NCBI RefSeq assembly: GCF_001577835.2
Contig: NC_029519.1
Location: forward strand, 41,823,012 to 41,887,011
Length of the DNA: 64,000 nt
Origin: Coturnix japonica
Taxonomy: Eukaryota > Chordata > Aves > Galliformes > Phasianidae
Direction: 5' to 3'
The notes under the pieces are model-generated. The model did not search any database. It was given only the letters and a program-made list of their open reading frames with translations, and was not told the DNA's origin. A program made the position numbers and the translations under genes. Below are positions 1-25,505 of the stretch, piece after piece. How positions within the stretch are numbered: position 1 is the first letter of the stretch; the number at the start of each line of letters is the position of its first letter.

Positions 1-542
1 GGGCAAGTACAGAGGAAACACACATCCAGTTGTCTCTTGTTAACTAGTATAGTTTGAGTGCTACTGAAAGGCAGTAAGTTGTACAGAGGAATGGGCATAC
101 CTCTGCAGTAGCAGCAGTTCAGCTTTTTCATTTCTGAGTTTAATGTATGTTTTCCTGCTCAGGAAGTAGCAGTTTTCTTTCTACTATCCAAAAAAAATAC
201 CAAGTGTTATTTTATCTGTACAAAATCTGTAGCCAGAAATTCTGAGAACTGTTTCTCCCCAAGCCTTATTTCCAGAGTAATCAAAAAGAATGGAAGTAAA
301 CAAATGTTCCATCAGCAGAAATCACCATAGCTGTGTTGGAATGCTTCAAGCATTTTAAACTTAAATAAATAAATAAACCATGTGGTTTGCTGGGCTCAAG
401 AGTGAAAGTTACAAGTGCCAATTTTAAATCTGTCCACAATCACAGAGTAAATACAAGGCAGCAGTAGTTAGTACACTCACCAGTAATTGCTTTACCTAAC
501 TGCCTTATTTCTTCTGTGTGCATGATGTTTAATTTTCTGCAG

Positions 543-12866
<12,324 letters not shown>

Positions 12867-13305
12867 CAAGATGGTGGTAAATGGAGACCCTGTACAGTCC
12901 TGCTGTCACCCTGAGAACTAATGTGAGCATTGTGCTGCGATCAGAAGGGAGTAGAATACTGTCTGTTTACACTTAAGTTTATACTGCATTTTAAGCACTG
13001 AAAGAATAAGGGATCATTGAATTGATTTGTGTTGATGGAAGGTGTGTGATGAGATGAGCGGCACATTGAAGTGAAGAGCAAGGCCCAGGAAGACATGGTT
13101 AATAACTACAGATACAGTAGAACTGTCAACCCCTATCTCGCTGTTGACATGGCTATGAAGAAAACCCTCACTTATCCTAAACACCAGTTCTTGTCTTGTT
13201 TTTGTAGAGCTAGTCATCTGTACTGGGGTGGGGGGGTGGGAGGGAAGGGAAGGCTTTTTAGAAGATAGTTGTAAATCTGCCTTCTTCGCAAGCAACTGTG
13301 TATAT

Positions 13306-13313
13306 TGTAAATA
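13306..13313 (+). promoter_or_regulatory. Pumilio response element in WDFY3 3' UTR
   Basis: The sequence TGTAAATA matches the PUM consensus UGUANAUA in the sense strand of the inferred 3' UTR. PUM binding usually represses or destabilises mRNA. It is an 8-mer match only. Confidence 0.4.
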
Positions 13314-13903
13314 GGTATAATGGCCTTTTTATCTAAATATGAACCTAACTGCCTGTTACATGGGACTTCAGATTAACGACTATACTTTGTGTGGCATCTT
13401 TCTCATCTATCAACTTAAATATGAATGTTTAAATAACAACAACAACAAAAACCAACAGAAAACTCAAAGGCATTATGTGTATTTCTGTTAAAAATCCAGT
13501 CTGTGCACGTTCATTCTTTCAGTTGCCCACAGTATCTTAATTTAAATAAGGCTATTCATGGAATTACATGGATTTTTTTCAAAAGAAAACTTTTTTTGAG
13601 AATAGGACTTGGAGTATTTTATTCTAGCTGTAAGATAACCAGGAACTAAATTGTAAACTTTGGTTGCATTTTATACCAAAACTATTTACCGCCTCAGTGT
13701 TGTTCATATTTAACAAGGCCTGTTTTATACATATGTCAGAGCTGCAGTTTTGTTAATTACTTAGTGTTCATTAGCAGCTGATTCATGCAGTGCAAGAACC
13801 AGCTTTTACCTTCTTTAAGTCAATAGCAATTGGCTTGCATACAGGTACAGAATGAATTTCCTGTGCATAGAATTTTACCACTGTTGTCCTGTAGCTTGTT
13901 TGC

Positions 13904-13954
13904 AAAAAAGAAAAAAAGAAAAAAGAAAAAAAAAAAGAAAAAAAAAAAAAAAAA
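13904..13954 (+). repeat. A-rich (A)n G low-complexity tract
   Basis: This is roughly 50 bases of A broken by single G bases, inside the WDFY3 3' UTR. It is likely length-variable and could prime oligo-dT internally in cDNA libraries, imitating a poly(A) end. Confidence 0.9.
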
Positions 13955-14285
13955 GGAAACAAACCCCAAACATTTGGAACAATGTAGTTGCTCTGGAACG
14001 GGTTAGTGCTTGTTCTGCCAGAGATGCTTGTAAGAGCTGTCTCCTTGTGTCAGCAAACAGCATGACCCTGGGGACAGTGCTAGGTTTTCATTACAGTTTT
14101 TATGTTTTAAAATGAATTGCAGTATTTTTTTACTACTCTGTCACTTCTTTTGCACTACATGTGGGATGAAGTAGAGACATGGACATCCATCCGCTGGGAT
14201 TGGAACACACACACCACACAGGCCCGTGGACTACTTTCCGAAGGAGGTTTTGACAGTGGGTTTGTTTGTTTGTTTTAAATATGTG

Positions 14286-14293
14286 TGTATATA
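14286..14293 (+). promoter_or_regulatory. Second Pumilio response element in WDFY3 3' UTR
   Basis: TGTATATA is a second exact UGUANAUA match, about 1 kb after the first. Function is inferred from the motif alone. Confidence 0.35.
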
Positions 14294-16364
14294 TTTTGTA
14301 AATGTGTGACAAACTGGTCTAGATCTAGGTATGTTCACATTGGGTTCTTCAAAACAACAGAAGATAGGCAGCCCCACCTTTGCTCTGCAGAACATCAGTG
14401 TGTGTGTTTGGCTGCAGATGGGGAGGTTGCCTTGCACTAGCTTTGGCTTTGGGCAGACTCTGTCCCCAGGAAGAAGATGGTTGAAGCTGTTGTTGGAATT
14501 GCAGTGTGGGAAATGCTGGCCCCTCTGTGGCAGTGGGTCCCTGTACCTTGGAGGCACACTCGTCTTCTCTTGGTTGGACCTTCTAGATCCATTTGTTAAT
14601 CCTAACCACTTACTCTCTACCCTGGTATCACATGTTTATGCACTGAAGGTTAAATATGTATTTTGACACGTTTGTTTATTAAGTATGTGCTGGTCTGTAA
14701 AATGAGAAATTCCTGTTCTGGTATGTATACTAGATCCCCAAATGAGCAGAAAGGCTTTTCTAGAGCCCTTGCACACTGTTGAGTAAATGCAGGTTTGTTT
14801 AGGTTAGCTGACCCAAATAGATCCCTTTGGATCCAAACTGTGATAAGTAGCTGCGTTGCATGGCTCCCTTGGCAGATTTATTATTGAAAATAGAAGGGGG
14901 GGGGAAGCCCTCAGTAAATGTGCATGGAGTGCTGGAATATCTATATTCAGATGTTCTCTAAGGTTGCCTTGACCCTTCCCAAAATGATGCGAAGCCAGCA
15001 TAGTTCAGGTGATATGCTGGTGGCCTACATGTTTCCCGTTTGAAGAGAAGGCTCTTTTAACAACCATTAAATGCTTTTAAGTCCTCAGAGATTCTCCCCT
15101 CTTGCCTCCAGCTTTCAAAACGAAACCGGATTTAGGGAATAGTTCTGTTCCATGAATGGATTCCAATTAAACCCTAATCAAAACAGGGCTTCTGTCAGTA
15201 ACTTTGGTATAACCTGAACATTAAAAGTGAGATCTGGCATGTATTACTAACGTGGGCTCATGAAGACTGTGCGCCGTCAGTGATGATGTAGTTGGCCATT
15301 GTTTGGCTATGCAGGCACATGGCACCAGTGTCCATCTGTGCTTTTTACCTTTGGCAGCCTACTAAAATCAGGATCGCTATTCCTTACCAAGTCTAGTGTA
15401 GAGGCCCACATTTGCATTTTGCAAACCAATAACCACAGCCTTCTGACTTAATCCCTCAGTTGCACTATTCCAAAACCACATTTGTGCTGGTAGGAGGTGG
15501 AGGGGAAAGAACCCCGCCTGCTCGTATTTCCTCTGGCAGCTGGTGCTGTGGGCAACTGCTTCGTTCACTTGGGAGTGGTTTTTTCATTCAAGCTTCTAAT
15601 GCAAAGACTTGCTTTGTTTTCCATGTAAAAATGGGTTGCGCAAAAATATGCTCATGTACACTAACATCGGTAGACTGTATTCTCTGCAAGTACCTCACAT
15701 GTCTTCTCCTGCCTTGTTCTTTGTAGTATACTTACTCATGTACTCTTAACATTCGTATGTAGTGTGCAACTGTAATGTCATGCTTATGAGAGGGGGCTGG
15801 CTGCCTCCAGCCCACAGTCATCAGTTCAATAGCAGAACACTTTAGATAAGTTATTTTGCACTTTCTTATGTATAAAATTGGTAGATACTTATATTTGCTT
15901 TGTATCATTTAAAGATTCCTTTTGTTTCGGTAAATGAACTGTGTATAAAATATTTATGCAGTCGAAACTGTTTTTAGACAGTATTTTTAATTTCAGCAAG
16001 TTTGGTTACTTGTTGCATGACTATTAACACAGCTGACTTTTTGTGTCAGTGCAATGTATATTTTTTTTGTCCTGTTATTAACTTGTAAGCCCTAGTTAAA
16101 TGGCCATTTATTTGTACAGCATCGGGAGTAAATTGAAGATAACTGGCTAAGACTGGAGTGTGGAATTTTGTACTATATTGCAGAATCCAATATCTGTTTT
16201 TTGGTGGTTACGTAAAAGGCCTGACGATTTACTATCTAGTGTGCAATCTGTGATATCTGAATGTTCATTGTATATTTGTCTCCAATGCAAAAAGTTAGAG
16301 TAACACAGTTACAATACATGATTAAATGCAATAGTTCAGGTACTTAAGTATTTTTTTCATTTCA

Positions 16365-16370
16365 AATAAA
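16365..16370 (+). terminator. WDFY3 polyadenylation signal AATAAA
   Basis: A canonical AATAAA lies about 3.5 kb after the stop, with a TG/T-rich downstream element at about 16393-16412. Cleavage is expected near 16385-16395. Confidence 0.7.
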
Positions 16371-16874
16371 TACCTGCTATTTACCACCAAAAAGCTGTTT
16401 TGCATTTGTTGGAGATAAGCAACATTTGCAGCGGAATAAACGTTTTTAAAATGGGAGTGGTAGCTGATGAGTACCATGTTTCTTTATCCTTCAGACAAGT
16501 AAACTTATTGCTTGATATCATTTTGCTTTCTGAACCCAGGTACAGTCATCTGCAGCGATGCAATGTGAAATTGTCCATCTTTAATTATTACTTTTTTTTT
16601 TTTCTTTCTGTTTTGCTTTAAGAGTGTCACTGTAGAGAGTGGGAAGCCAGCAGTGTTGACAGTGTTTAGAAGAATAAGCTGTACTGATGCAGAGAAGGCA
16701 GACAGTAAAGAATAACCTAAGTCACGTTCCGTAAGGACATTTCAAGAGGAGGAAGTATTGAAAACTTAAATCACCTTTTCCAAGGAGAGAGGACAGCTGC
16801 TAGAGCAGGATTTGACCTTATCTGGTGAGACACAGCTTAAGATCCCCAAACGATGAAATATTTCACTAATGCTT

Positions 16875-16985
16875 GGAATCATGAAATTATTACAGTTGGA
16901 GAATACCTCTAAGAGATAATCATGTCCAACCTCCAACCCCTCACCACCATGCCTGCTTCAGCAACTTTGTATAATTTTTTCTAAC
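16875..16985 (-). mobile_element. CR1 3'-end remnant
   Basis: It resembles the CR1 tail in reverse orientation (ggaatcatgaaat, then a degraded gttggagaatacctctaagagataat, then catgtccaacctccaaccc). It is short and old. Confidence 0.65.
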
Positions 16986-19900
16986 TTGGTTTTGCTGAAG
17001 AAGGTGGGATTTCATTGTGATGGTTACTTGCATGGCAATGCTGGTTTCTAACAGTTTTTCTCCAGTTAAAAAACAGGCTTTGTTGCAGCTGGACCTGCCA
17101 TGTTCCTTGGCTGATTAACACCAGAACTCACACTGCATTCTTAATGCTTGTCAGTAAGTGATTTCTTTAGCTGTAAGATAAAAGTACCTTCAAGCGATGT
17201 TATTAACCATCTGTACTTACTGCATTCAGAACAAACTGATTTCACAAAAACTTTGTGGGGTGGGAAAGGGATGTTTAGAGTGTATTTAAGTGTGCTTTGG
17301 GGTTGTAGTTAGCCCAGCTACTCTGGTGCCACAAAGCAGGTCACAAAAGAGCTTCAACAGAGAGCACCTTGAGCCAGTAGAGCACTCTGGAGTCAGGGTG
17401 CTGGGTCTGGGGTTGTCAAGCAAAAATGCCCTCTTACCTGCAGCTCCAGGCTGGTCTGTGCAGCAGAACCATTTGCTGTATGGGTAATTCAGCATTTTCT
17501 TCTCACTGGCAAAAATGCACTAGCCTTCTTCATAGATCCTTACCACGTTAAGTTAGCAAACTTGTGCTCAGTTTCATGTAGTGTACTGGATGATATGAAG
17601 AACCTCTAGTTTTAGTGCCATTAGTAATTTTCATAACTTTTTTTCCATCTCTCCGATACATGTTCCCACTGATTCAGTTTTTATAGCCAGTGACCATGCC
17701 TTGTTTCAGGAGCAGCCTCCATTTTGTTTCTTGTTGTAGGAGATTCATTCTTTTGAAACTTTGCCAATGGCAGTGTGATAACTTGGTCAAACCTGCTCAT
17801 AGGTAAAGCTTTGCAGCTGAAAGACTTTGGCTTGGAGACGTCTGCCTACGTGTTTCTTCCCGCTTCTCTCAGTAATGCAACAGAACAAACAGTGATGGAG
17901 TGGACAGGTAACACACTGAAGAGTGTGTATGTATTTCCTACATAGCCACAAAGCTATCTGAGTTGTAGTCTCCTTTGTGTGAATATCACCATTTGCATTA
18001 ACTCTACAGAAGGTGAAAGCAGATGGGCTAACACCTGCTCTGGGAGGTCCTTGGTGTTGCAGTAAGGCTTTATGGCTGGTGTGGTCAGCACTCCCTTGTG
18101 ATATGCCTGCAGTCAGCTGGAAGCAGTTTCTCTAAGTGTTGCTAGTTCAGTTCCACACTGAATTTGTTTCATTTCCTTTGGAGCTGCAGCTCTTTGTGGC
18201 GAACAGGCTGCTGACTTGTAGGGGACTAGCCCAGGTTGTGCCATACCAGAGGGATGCAGATGGGTGTTACTGCTAGGGGCAGAGGCATATTAGTGTGTGG
18301 CTGTGCATTGCTGGGCAGCCTGTAGAACTCTCAAGAGGATGACTGTTGGTCTGGTCCATCAGCAGGGACTCTTCATTGCTGCCCAGCTTCACATAGGATG
18401 TGGCATTAATGGCAGGAAAGCATGTGGTTCTGCATGACAGGCTTCTCAGCTTTTTCAAGGAAGAAGGAAGTGAAAGATGTTCAAAGGGACAGAGGCTCGC
18501 CATGGACAACGTTTGCTGTTCTGAGAGCTGAAAACTCTTTGCTTTCCTGTGGTAAAACACCAAGGATCCCAGTCTGAAGTGAGGGAAAGCAGATTGCATG
18601 TAAATTCACCTCCCCCTCAGCTTTGGTAGAGCTGCTGTGGGGTCCCTCTGTTCTGATTGCAGCATCTCCTTTCTTTTACCCAGCGGGTGCCAGGCCCTGT
18701 GCAGCACCTCAGAAATGTGTAGCTGGAAGGCAGGACCTTGAAGCGTTTGGCTCCTGTAGCATGAAGTTCACCAGCAGGTTAGTCTGCAAATGCAATAGGC
18801 TTTCCATATATTGTTTGCTGAATACATATTGGGGTTGCTCTTTTTAGCTAACGGGCACAGAAAAGGCTGCACGTGGAAAAAGCAAACCTGGTTTCAGCAT
18901 GAGCCAGGTTGTGGCCACGCAGCTGCTCCTTAAACCAGCTTTCTGGGGCTACGCAGACCTGTCAGAAACCGCGTGCAGTCAGCTTTTAATAAATTCTGGA
19001 TCAGCTGCTGCCTTACAGATTCTGGGAACCGGAGACTTTGACAGATTTTATTTCCTGAAGAAAAGCCCAAAGGCTTAGTGCAGATTCTCTGCATGATGCA
19101 GTCATGGGGTCTGCCGAGTTAAAGTGATTTACTCTTAATGTTCAAGGCGGAGAGATGTCTTTGATCTTCCCTAACTGGAGCTGGCTGACATCTGCAAGCA
19201 ACACAGGTCTGCATCTTTACTAGTAGCTCATACTGGCATTTGTTTGTACAAATAAGCAGGAAAGGGCTAGAGTCATAGAAATATTAGGAGCAGGAGCAGA
19301 GAGCAATTCTGTAGAGGAAGTGGTCTTAGTAGAGATTTGTATTGGTGCTGAATTGCAAAGAGCTATTAAATATATTTACGGATAACATGTGGGGTGTATG
19401 AGTTTAAAAAAAGAAACAACATCCAGCACTGGGGAGTCTCTGTTGGATGCTCAGTTTAGGGGAGGGCTGCAGATGGCTTACAGCTTCTCCAAGTGCCCCA
19501 TGCCAGAGCAAGCATTGCTTTCTATAATGCCTGGCTGCTCTCCTCTGCTTATAAGGCAGGGAACAGCCACGCTGCTGCCCGCATGCAGCCTCTCCCCTCC
19601 TGTCGGTGTGAATTAACCAGCAGGTCACAGGGACACTCATTACGGGACAAATGTTCTGATTACAGAGTAACCCAGTAGCTACTTCCCAGCTGCTGCTAAA
19701 TGGGGAGGAAAGGGCAGCTTAAAGCTGTCCAGCAGGTTTCTTCATATGCTGGCTGAGCTCCAGAAATTCACCTAAAGAAGCAGCAGTTGCAGGACCCTTA
19801 GTGCTGTGTGGTTGATATGTGCAGGTATCTTAAAGTGGATAAGGTCCTAAATGAGATGAGAAATGAAATGGCAACAAAGGATAACAAAAAAGGACTTGCA

Positions 19901-20121
19901 TTAGTCCTGAGTGGAAGGAAGGGAGTTCAGCCACAGTGAAGTGTAAGGACTTTCTTCAAGTCTTCTTCAAAAAAGTGAAGGTAGATTTGAGTTCAGCTCA
20001 AGAATGGTAAATATTAAGTTGTCATGTTTGCCACAATGTTGCTTCTGCAGCACAACTAAAACTCTTGGCCAGTCTTTGCTTCCCACACCCCTTCCTTTTT
20101 CTTTAGAGTAACTGAACAGTC

Positions 20122-20215
20122 GTGAATTAATAGAATCAATGAGGCTGGAAAAGATTACTAAGATCAAGTCCAACCATCAACCCATCCCCACCATGACTGA
20201 ATTGATATAGAAGTG
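20122..20215 (-). mobile_element. CR1 3'-end remnant
   Basis: A reverse-orientation CR1 tail: tagaatcaatgaggctgga, then aagatcaagtccaaccatcaaccc with the usual ccccaccatga continuation. About 90 bp survive. Confidence 0.7.
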
Positions 20216-20511
20216 AAAACATCTTGTGTTGAGGAGGGTCCAACTTGTTTCCTTTCACTGTGTCACAGAGTGAAATCGCTCTCCTTGTCAGCTACTTCAG
20301 GCGCTTTCCTGGTTCACAAAATATTTTAAGGCAAAGTTGTATTTAGAGAGATGGCGTTTTGATTTCCTGGTATTGTAATATATCAAAATATATGAGACTG
20401 AAATATCAAGTTAGAACATATGGCCCTGATAAAGCAGAGCTGTAGTGAAGGTTGGCAGAGCACAGAGATGGCTACCTTGCACCACTTGTTGCTGGTAAAT
20501 GCCTTTGTATC

Positions 20512-20720
20512 GTATCATATCATAGAACTATAGAATGGTTGTATTGGAAGGGATCTTAAAACCCACTCAGCCCCAACCCCCTGCCATGTGTTGGTTGCCC
20601 CATCAACTTAGGCTGCCCAGCCCCCATCCAATCTGGCCTTGAGAGCCTCCAGGGATGGGGCATCCACAGCTGCTCTGGGCAGCCTGTGCCTCAGCACCCT
20701 CTCACTGAAAGGCAGAGCCT
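20512..20720 (-). mobile_element. CR1 3' fragment
   Basis: It starts with the tcatatcatagaactatag tail. The - strand translation contains APSLEALKARLDGG, the conserved C-terminus of CR1 ORF2. It lies just past the predicted PPM1K 3' end. Confidence 0.88.
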
Positions 20721-20855
20721 TGGTGAATGTGTTTATAGCAGGGGCGAGGGCCTGGGGCTCACAGGACAGCCATGGCAGAGCCTGAGAAACAAAGTTCTGG
20801 TGGTTGGCAGCATGGTTGGCAAAGAAAAAATACATTCATAGTGAGAAGCCAATAC

Positions 20856-20875
20856 TTTATTTAGAGGTCTTTATT
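20856..20875 (-). terminator. Tandem polyadenylation signals, likely distal PPM1K 3' end
   Basis: On the - strand two AATAAA hexamers lie 14 bp apart (complements at 20856-20861 and 20870-20875). They are the strongest candidate for the distal 3' end of PPM1K. Nearer single signals are at 24917, 22600, 22323 and 21735, so proximal ends are possible. Confidence 0.45.
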
Positions 20876-22724
20876 TAAGCATTCCAGTATAGCCTTATCT
20901 GTCCCACTGTAGATTTAAGTCACAAATTTGAAGACAAACAAATGTTTAAAAAGAAAAACAAAGACACTTCAGTAAAATGAAGTAGTAGATTAATTATGGT
21001 CACTGATTACATCAAAAATAAACATTAAACGTCAGGATTTATGGACTCTCCTAAGGCAAAGTATGCAACGAATGTACACAATTGCACTTCAGCCTGTAAA
21101 AGTTATGACACACACCGCTGCCCAAGCACTTAACATGCCAGGCAAAGGGGAATCCCCATTGATACCTCTGCATTAAGAGCAGGAGAACGGCAGCTTCAGA
21201 ACCAGGAAACTGCAGGGGAGTGCTATACCATATGCTCAGCTTGTTGGGTAAGTGACTAATGGACCTAGAAGTGCCCACATGATTCTATTCCACAGAAATT
21301 AATGTTAAACCAATGAAACTTGTGTCTGTTTTGTGCTACTGCTTTAGGCAGAAACCTCTGTGCCTTTGCAAACAGCACATTGCGTGTTGAGAGAGAAATG
21401 CTGATCCAGGACCTGATTCCTCCACCAGCAGAAATCCTGCAGTGAGCCCTACAGCTTCAGAATTTGCATTTCCCCAAGTTGATAATAGGTGGTAACACTG
21501 CTAATTTCTCACCCCATCCTTATTCTCAACCACAAACTGCGCTCCACAATTCTTCACCATCCCTGCGCTTTTCAAACCAGAAAGGATTGACTGTTCAGAG
21601 GATGCTGTATTAAAGCTGTTCCAGCTCCTTCCTCCTGCAGCAGCTTTACCATGAGGAAAAAGTACTGGTCCAGGAGGAGTGTCCAGGCAAGGAAATACTT
21701 TTTGTTAAGCTGTTTCCATTTCCATTGGCATGGCTTTATTCCTTCAACTAGATACTTCACACAAGGGAATCCCAGTGCCATATGCCCACGCTCATGGCTC
21801 ACTCTGCCAATATCAGTGCCAAAACAGCCCTGTGACTAACATGCAGTTCCTGTGACTTGTCCTAGTGCTTCTTCATTAAGTATCAAATGACAGAAAACCC
21901 AGCACCGTGCAGGTCCTTCCTGATGACTCGAAAAAAGCAAGGCTTGGTGCAGATAAATCTAAAGGGAGATGACTGTCTTTGCAAGAAAATGCAGGGCTGT
22001 TGTTTGGGAAGAGAAAGATCCTGGTAATGGAGGGTCTGCATCAAATGGTGTTTCTGACATACTCGAAGTCTGGCAGTGCGCAGCATGAAGGCAGAAATTC
22101 ACACAAACCAGTGTGAAAGCAACTTTGTTAGCAATGGAAAGAGGAATGGGCAGATTACTGGGCCGCTTGGCAAAGCAATCTGCCTTCAGTAGCTTGTTGA
22201 CTTCAGAGTGAGATGCAGAAAACTGCAGGGAACAGTCAGGGAATAAGAAATGTATCTTTGTGATCTCCTGTCTTATTGCTTTTTAGATGAACCAGCTCGT
22301 GTCTTTTAGATGAATGTTCTAATTTATTTGTGACATTCATTAGTAGCCAAAGTACCTGCAGGTTTGCACATACTGTTAAGCTTTCAGCTTCAGTGTGTTC
22401 TGGTGGTTCCACAGGCAGACTGCTGTCATGCCAAACTCTTCCCACCCCATTTCAGTCTCTATAGAGCAGTGTCAGTAGATGTGCACCCCTTTGCTGCATC
22501 ACTTAATTCTGAATTGAGCCCTGCTTTGAGCAGTGGGCTGGATGGGATGACGTATCTTTACCTAACTGCCTTCTAGTTTGTAAAGCTTTGTCTTATACCT
22601 TTATTTCTAAAATGTATGTGCAGCTATGGATGGATCCTTCCTCTGAGAGAACAATCAGTCTGCGGGAGGAAACAGAAGGACCCAACCGCTTCCATTCTGA
22701 AATGAGGCTCTACTTAATGAAGGT

Positions 22725-22852
22725 AGAATCATAGAATGGCTCAGGTTGGAAGGGACCTTGAGGATTAGCAAGTTCTAACCTCCCTGCCACAGTCAGAGTT
22801 GCCAAGTGTGAGATCAAGTTGCCCAGGGCCCCATCCAACTTAGCCTTGAACC
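22725..22852 (-). mobile_element. CR1 3' fragment
   Basis: It begins gaatcatagaatggctcagg and continues through ccatccaacttagccttgaa. The - strand encodes FKAKLDGALGNLI, the end of CR1 ORF2. In the transcript orientation of PPM1K this CR1 is in sense. Confidence 0.88.
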
Positions 22853-25373
22853 AGATAGGGATCAAACAAAAAATGCTCCTGTACTCCCTCAAGTATAAAA
22901 ATTACTTCTTACATACTGGTCAGTGCTCAGAAGCTACTCCATCAGCCCAGGCCATTCCTCAAAACACCTGCAGTGCTATTCATTACCACCCTACATTTGA
23001 TTCTGTGTATTCAGGTTGGCAAGTACCCAGCACAGCTAAAAAAAAATCAATGTGTATTTGTTACAAGCACCCGGGGGGGGCTGATATCTTCTGGCTAGCT
23101 GGAAGGATGGCCAAACAGGAATGAGCAGCATTTGGCACCAAGCAGCGCTGATGATGCATGTCCAAATCCTGACTCTGCTGCTCATGCCTGTCTGACACTT
23201 GAAACCAAAGCTGACTATAGCCCAGAGTAAGACTGCGGAGTGGTTAACCCTTAGCTAGGACCACGTGCTATTTCAGCAGGAGTCAGCTGTGCAGTGCAAA
23301 CGGGTCATAACTGCATTGCTGGAGCAGCTCACTGAACATCTGTCAGGTGCTGCCTCTCTGCAAGTGCTCAGGAGAGGATGTGTGCTGCTGCTTTTGCTAC
23401 AAACAGGTTGTGCAGGGTGAGAATTGCAGGTTCTCAATTAAAAGTGCCCTTTTGCCTCAAGTAAGCAAGGCAGAGACCAGGACTGAACATTTTGATCTCA
23501 TGTGAAGACAGAATTGGGTAAGTCTGGGGAAGGGAGAAGGTATTGTAAGTGTAAACCAATGATGTGCTCATTAAACACTCCTGCCTGGGCAACAGTGCCA
23601 GACATGATAGAGACTTACAAATATTGAGTCACAAGCTGTTTATACTCATAAACCGAATATACGCATTATGTACACCACATAAACACACCAAATGATGGGA
23701 CACAACCAATGTACTGTCTGTATGTAGAGTATTAATGCTGTCAGTACAATGTTGTGTCCTGCAGGGTGTTCCCAAGCCTGCTGCCAGAAGAACACATGGA
23801 ATGACTGCGCTGTAACCATGGGCCTGGAAGGGGCTAAAAAAAGATGCAGATACCTATTTCATACTGGAAAATGAGAATCAGACCAGGCATCGCAGAAATA
23901 TTTTTCCATGCTGTAAGGAGATCTCGTATCAGACCATTTCTTTCATGTTTTGTTCTTGTCAGTTGGTTTGCTTGCTTTTTTTACAGCTGTGCTGTCAGAA
24001 ACAAGGAACAAAATCGAACGTTGTATACATGGGAAAAGCCCCACTTTTCTCTGCCCGTATTTTCTCACAATAAGGCAATTTGGAGGCTACAGGAGATGCA
24101 CGACTGATTTTGGGTGAGGGAGAACTGGGGCTGAAGGAGGCATGTGGAACAGCTTGATCTGCTGTTGACCAGTTACCAGAAACTTGTATCACAGCAACAC
24201 CGAACTGGCTCAGTTCTGGCCTTTTGTGCCTCACTGGACAAAGACTCTCACCAGAAAGAGAAATGAAATCTTTTCTTTAAGGTATAAAGCTACGTTTTGG
24301 TGACCAAATATCTGATGCCTGGTAGAAACAACTCCCAAAACTTAACAAAAATTGCCATATATTGTTAAAATATTCTCTTTCTCCAGCTTTCTTGCTTTGG
24401 GCATTTTACAGCTGTCTTTGTGCTACCAGGAGACTACAATTAACTGAAAAAAAAATCTCTGGCAATGGGCAGGAATATCTTCACATATGAAGAAATGAGC
24501 TCTCCTGTTTCACACCTCCAAAGAATCCTGAACTGAAAGCTCTTTGAAACAATTCCCTTTTCTTAGGAATAAGAAGAAAAAAAGACATTCATATAGTCTC
24601 TGAAATTCAAAAATGGGCTGCTTTTTGTACCCCTTTTACATGCTCTTGTTGGGCACCAATACATTGAAAGCAACGTGGTGCCAGAGGCTGCTGCGTGGTC
24701 CACCGAGACTGTAGGGGCTTTGGGCCCAATGGGTTCTCATCTGTCCAACAGCACGTGGCTCCTGTTTGCAATCTGGAGCTGAAGGATCACAAATAATAGC
24801 AGAGAGAGCCTGAAGCCCAGCAAAGCAGTGCTGTATTGGGATGCCATTCAGCTACATGGAATGCCCCTGGCATCAGAACATAACCACAGGCTAATTGCTT
24901 CTGGCATTTCCCCCTTTTATTTCACCTGTTTCTCCTGAAACATGGGGGAGCTTTGGGTGGCTGCACGGTACAGGAAAACAACAAACTCCCTTTTTGTCTT
25001 GCTAAGAACACTGCATTTGTTCCCCTGTGTTCAGTCTCGGACTTTCACAGCTGCCGGGTAACTAAGTACTGGGTAACAAGAGTTGGGATGAAACCAATAT
25101 GTCATAGCTCAAGCCCAGAGACTTGTCTGTGCAAATGAAATGGTGTGCGGAGCTGCTGGAACTAGAAACCCAGTGCTGATCTGAATAAATAAACACAGTA
25201 AAATGTGATCAGCTCTAAGCAGCAATTACGCACCACAGGAGCAGTTGCATCTTCCATAGCTGGCAACAGAAGAGATGGATAAGACACCAAGTCAACCTAT
25301 GAACAGATGGATGTGTTCTCTTACAGCACGTTGTATCCAGGTTATTGCAGGAAATGATAGCGGTGTCAGGTCT

Positions 25374-25505
25374 TCACGCCCACCTCCCACTGGAGGCAAA
25401 GCTGCGGCTGAAGGAGAAGTTGATCTCGCCATTTTTATACTTTCCCCACGCTCCAAATGGCACTATGACAACCGTGCTGTTATCTTCAGTGCCGTACTGT
25501 ATTGC
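25374..25505 (-). CDS. PPM1K: PPM1K terminal coding exon (residues 330-372)
   Basis: The acceptor is ctccag ending 25506. It encodes [20 protein letters not shown] and ends [16 protein letters not shown] with TGA at 25376-25374. The EDNST segment contains the last metal-binding Asp (D337). Confidence 0.97.
   Translation of the reverse strand, partial: AIQYGTEDNSTVVIVPFGAWGKYKNGEINFSFSRSFASSGRWA

Larger units (their letters stand above)
12867..16390 (+). other. WDFY3: WDFY3 3' UTR (inferred)
   Basis: This is about 3.5 kb of AT-rich sequence without TE remnants, from the stop codon to a polyadenylation signal. It contains an A-rich tract (13904-13954), two Pumilio-type UGUANAUA sites and several ATTTA elements. 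The end is placed by AATAAA at 16365-16370 followed by a GU-rich stretch. Shorter or longer isoforms are possible; ATTAAA at 16321 and AATAAA at about 18987 are alternatives. Confidence 0.75.
16391..20849. other. Intergenic region between convergent WDFY3 and PPM1K
   Basis: No coding segment was recognised. It contains three CR1 3'-end remnants (listed separately) and otherwise unique sequence. Small ORFs here have no recognisable similarity. Alternative 3' ends of WDFY3 could extend into it. Confidence 0.6.
20850..25373 (-). other. PPM1K: PPM1K 3' UTR (inferred, long form)
   Basis: This is unique, moderately AT-rich sequence from the PPM1K stop to the tandem AATAAA pair, with no splice-linked coding sequence. 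A CR1 tail sits inside it. The length of about 4.5 kb is inference. If a proximal signal such as 24917 is used, most of this stretch would be intergenic. Confidence 0.4.

Noticed and set aside
18944-18960. 17-bp near match to the WDFY3 exon at 5974-6128 (the WGYADL codons)
   Set aside because: Flanks do not align, and one-mismatch 17-mers are expected several times by chance in a window of this size, so there is no evidence of a duplicated exon.
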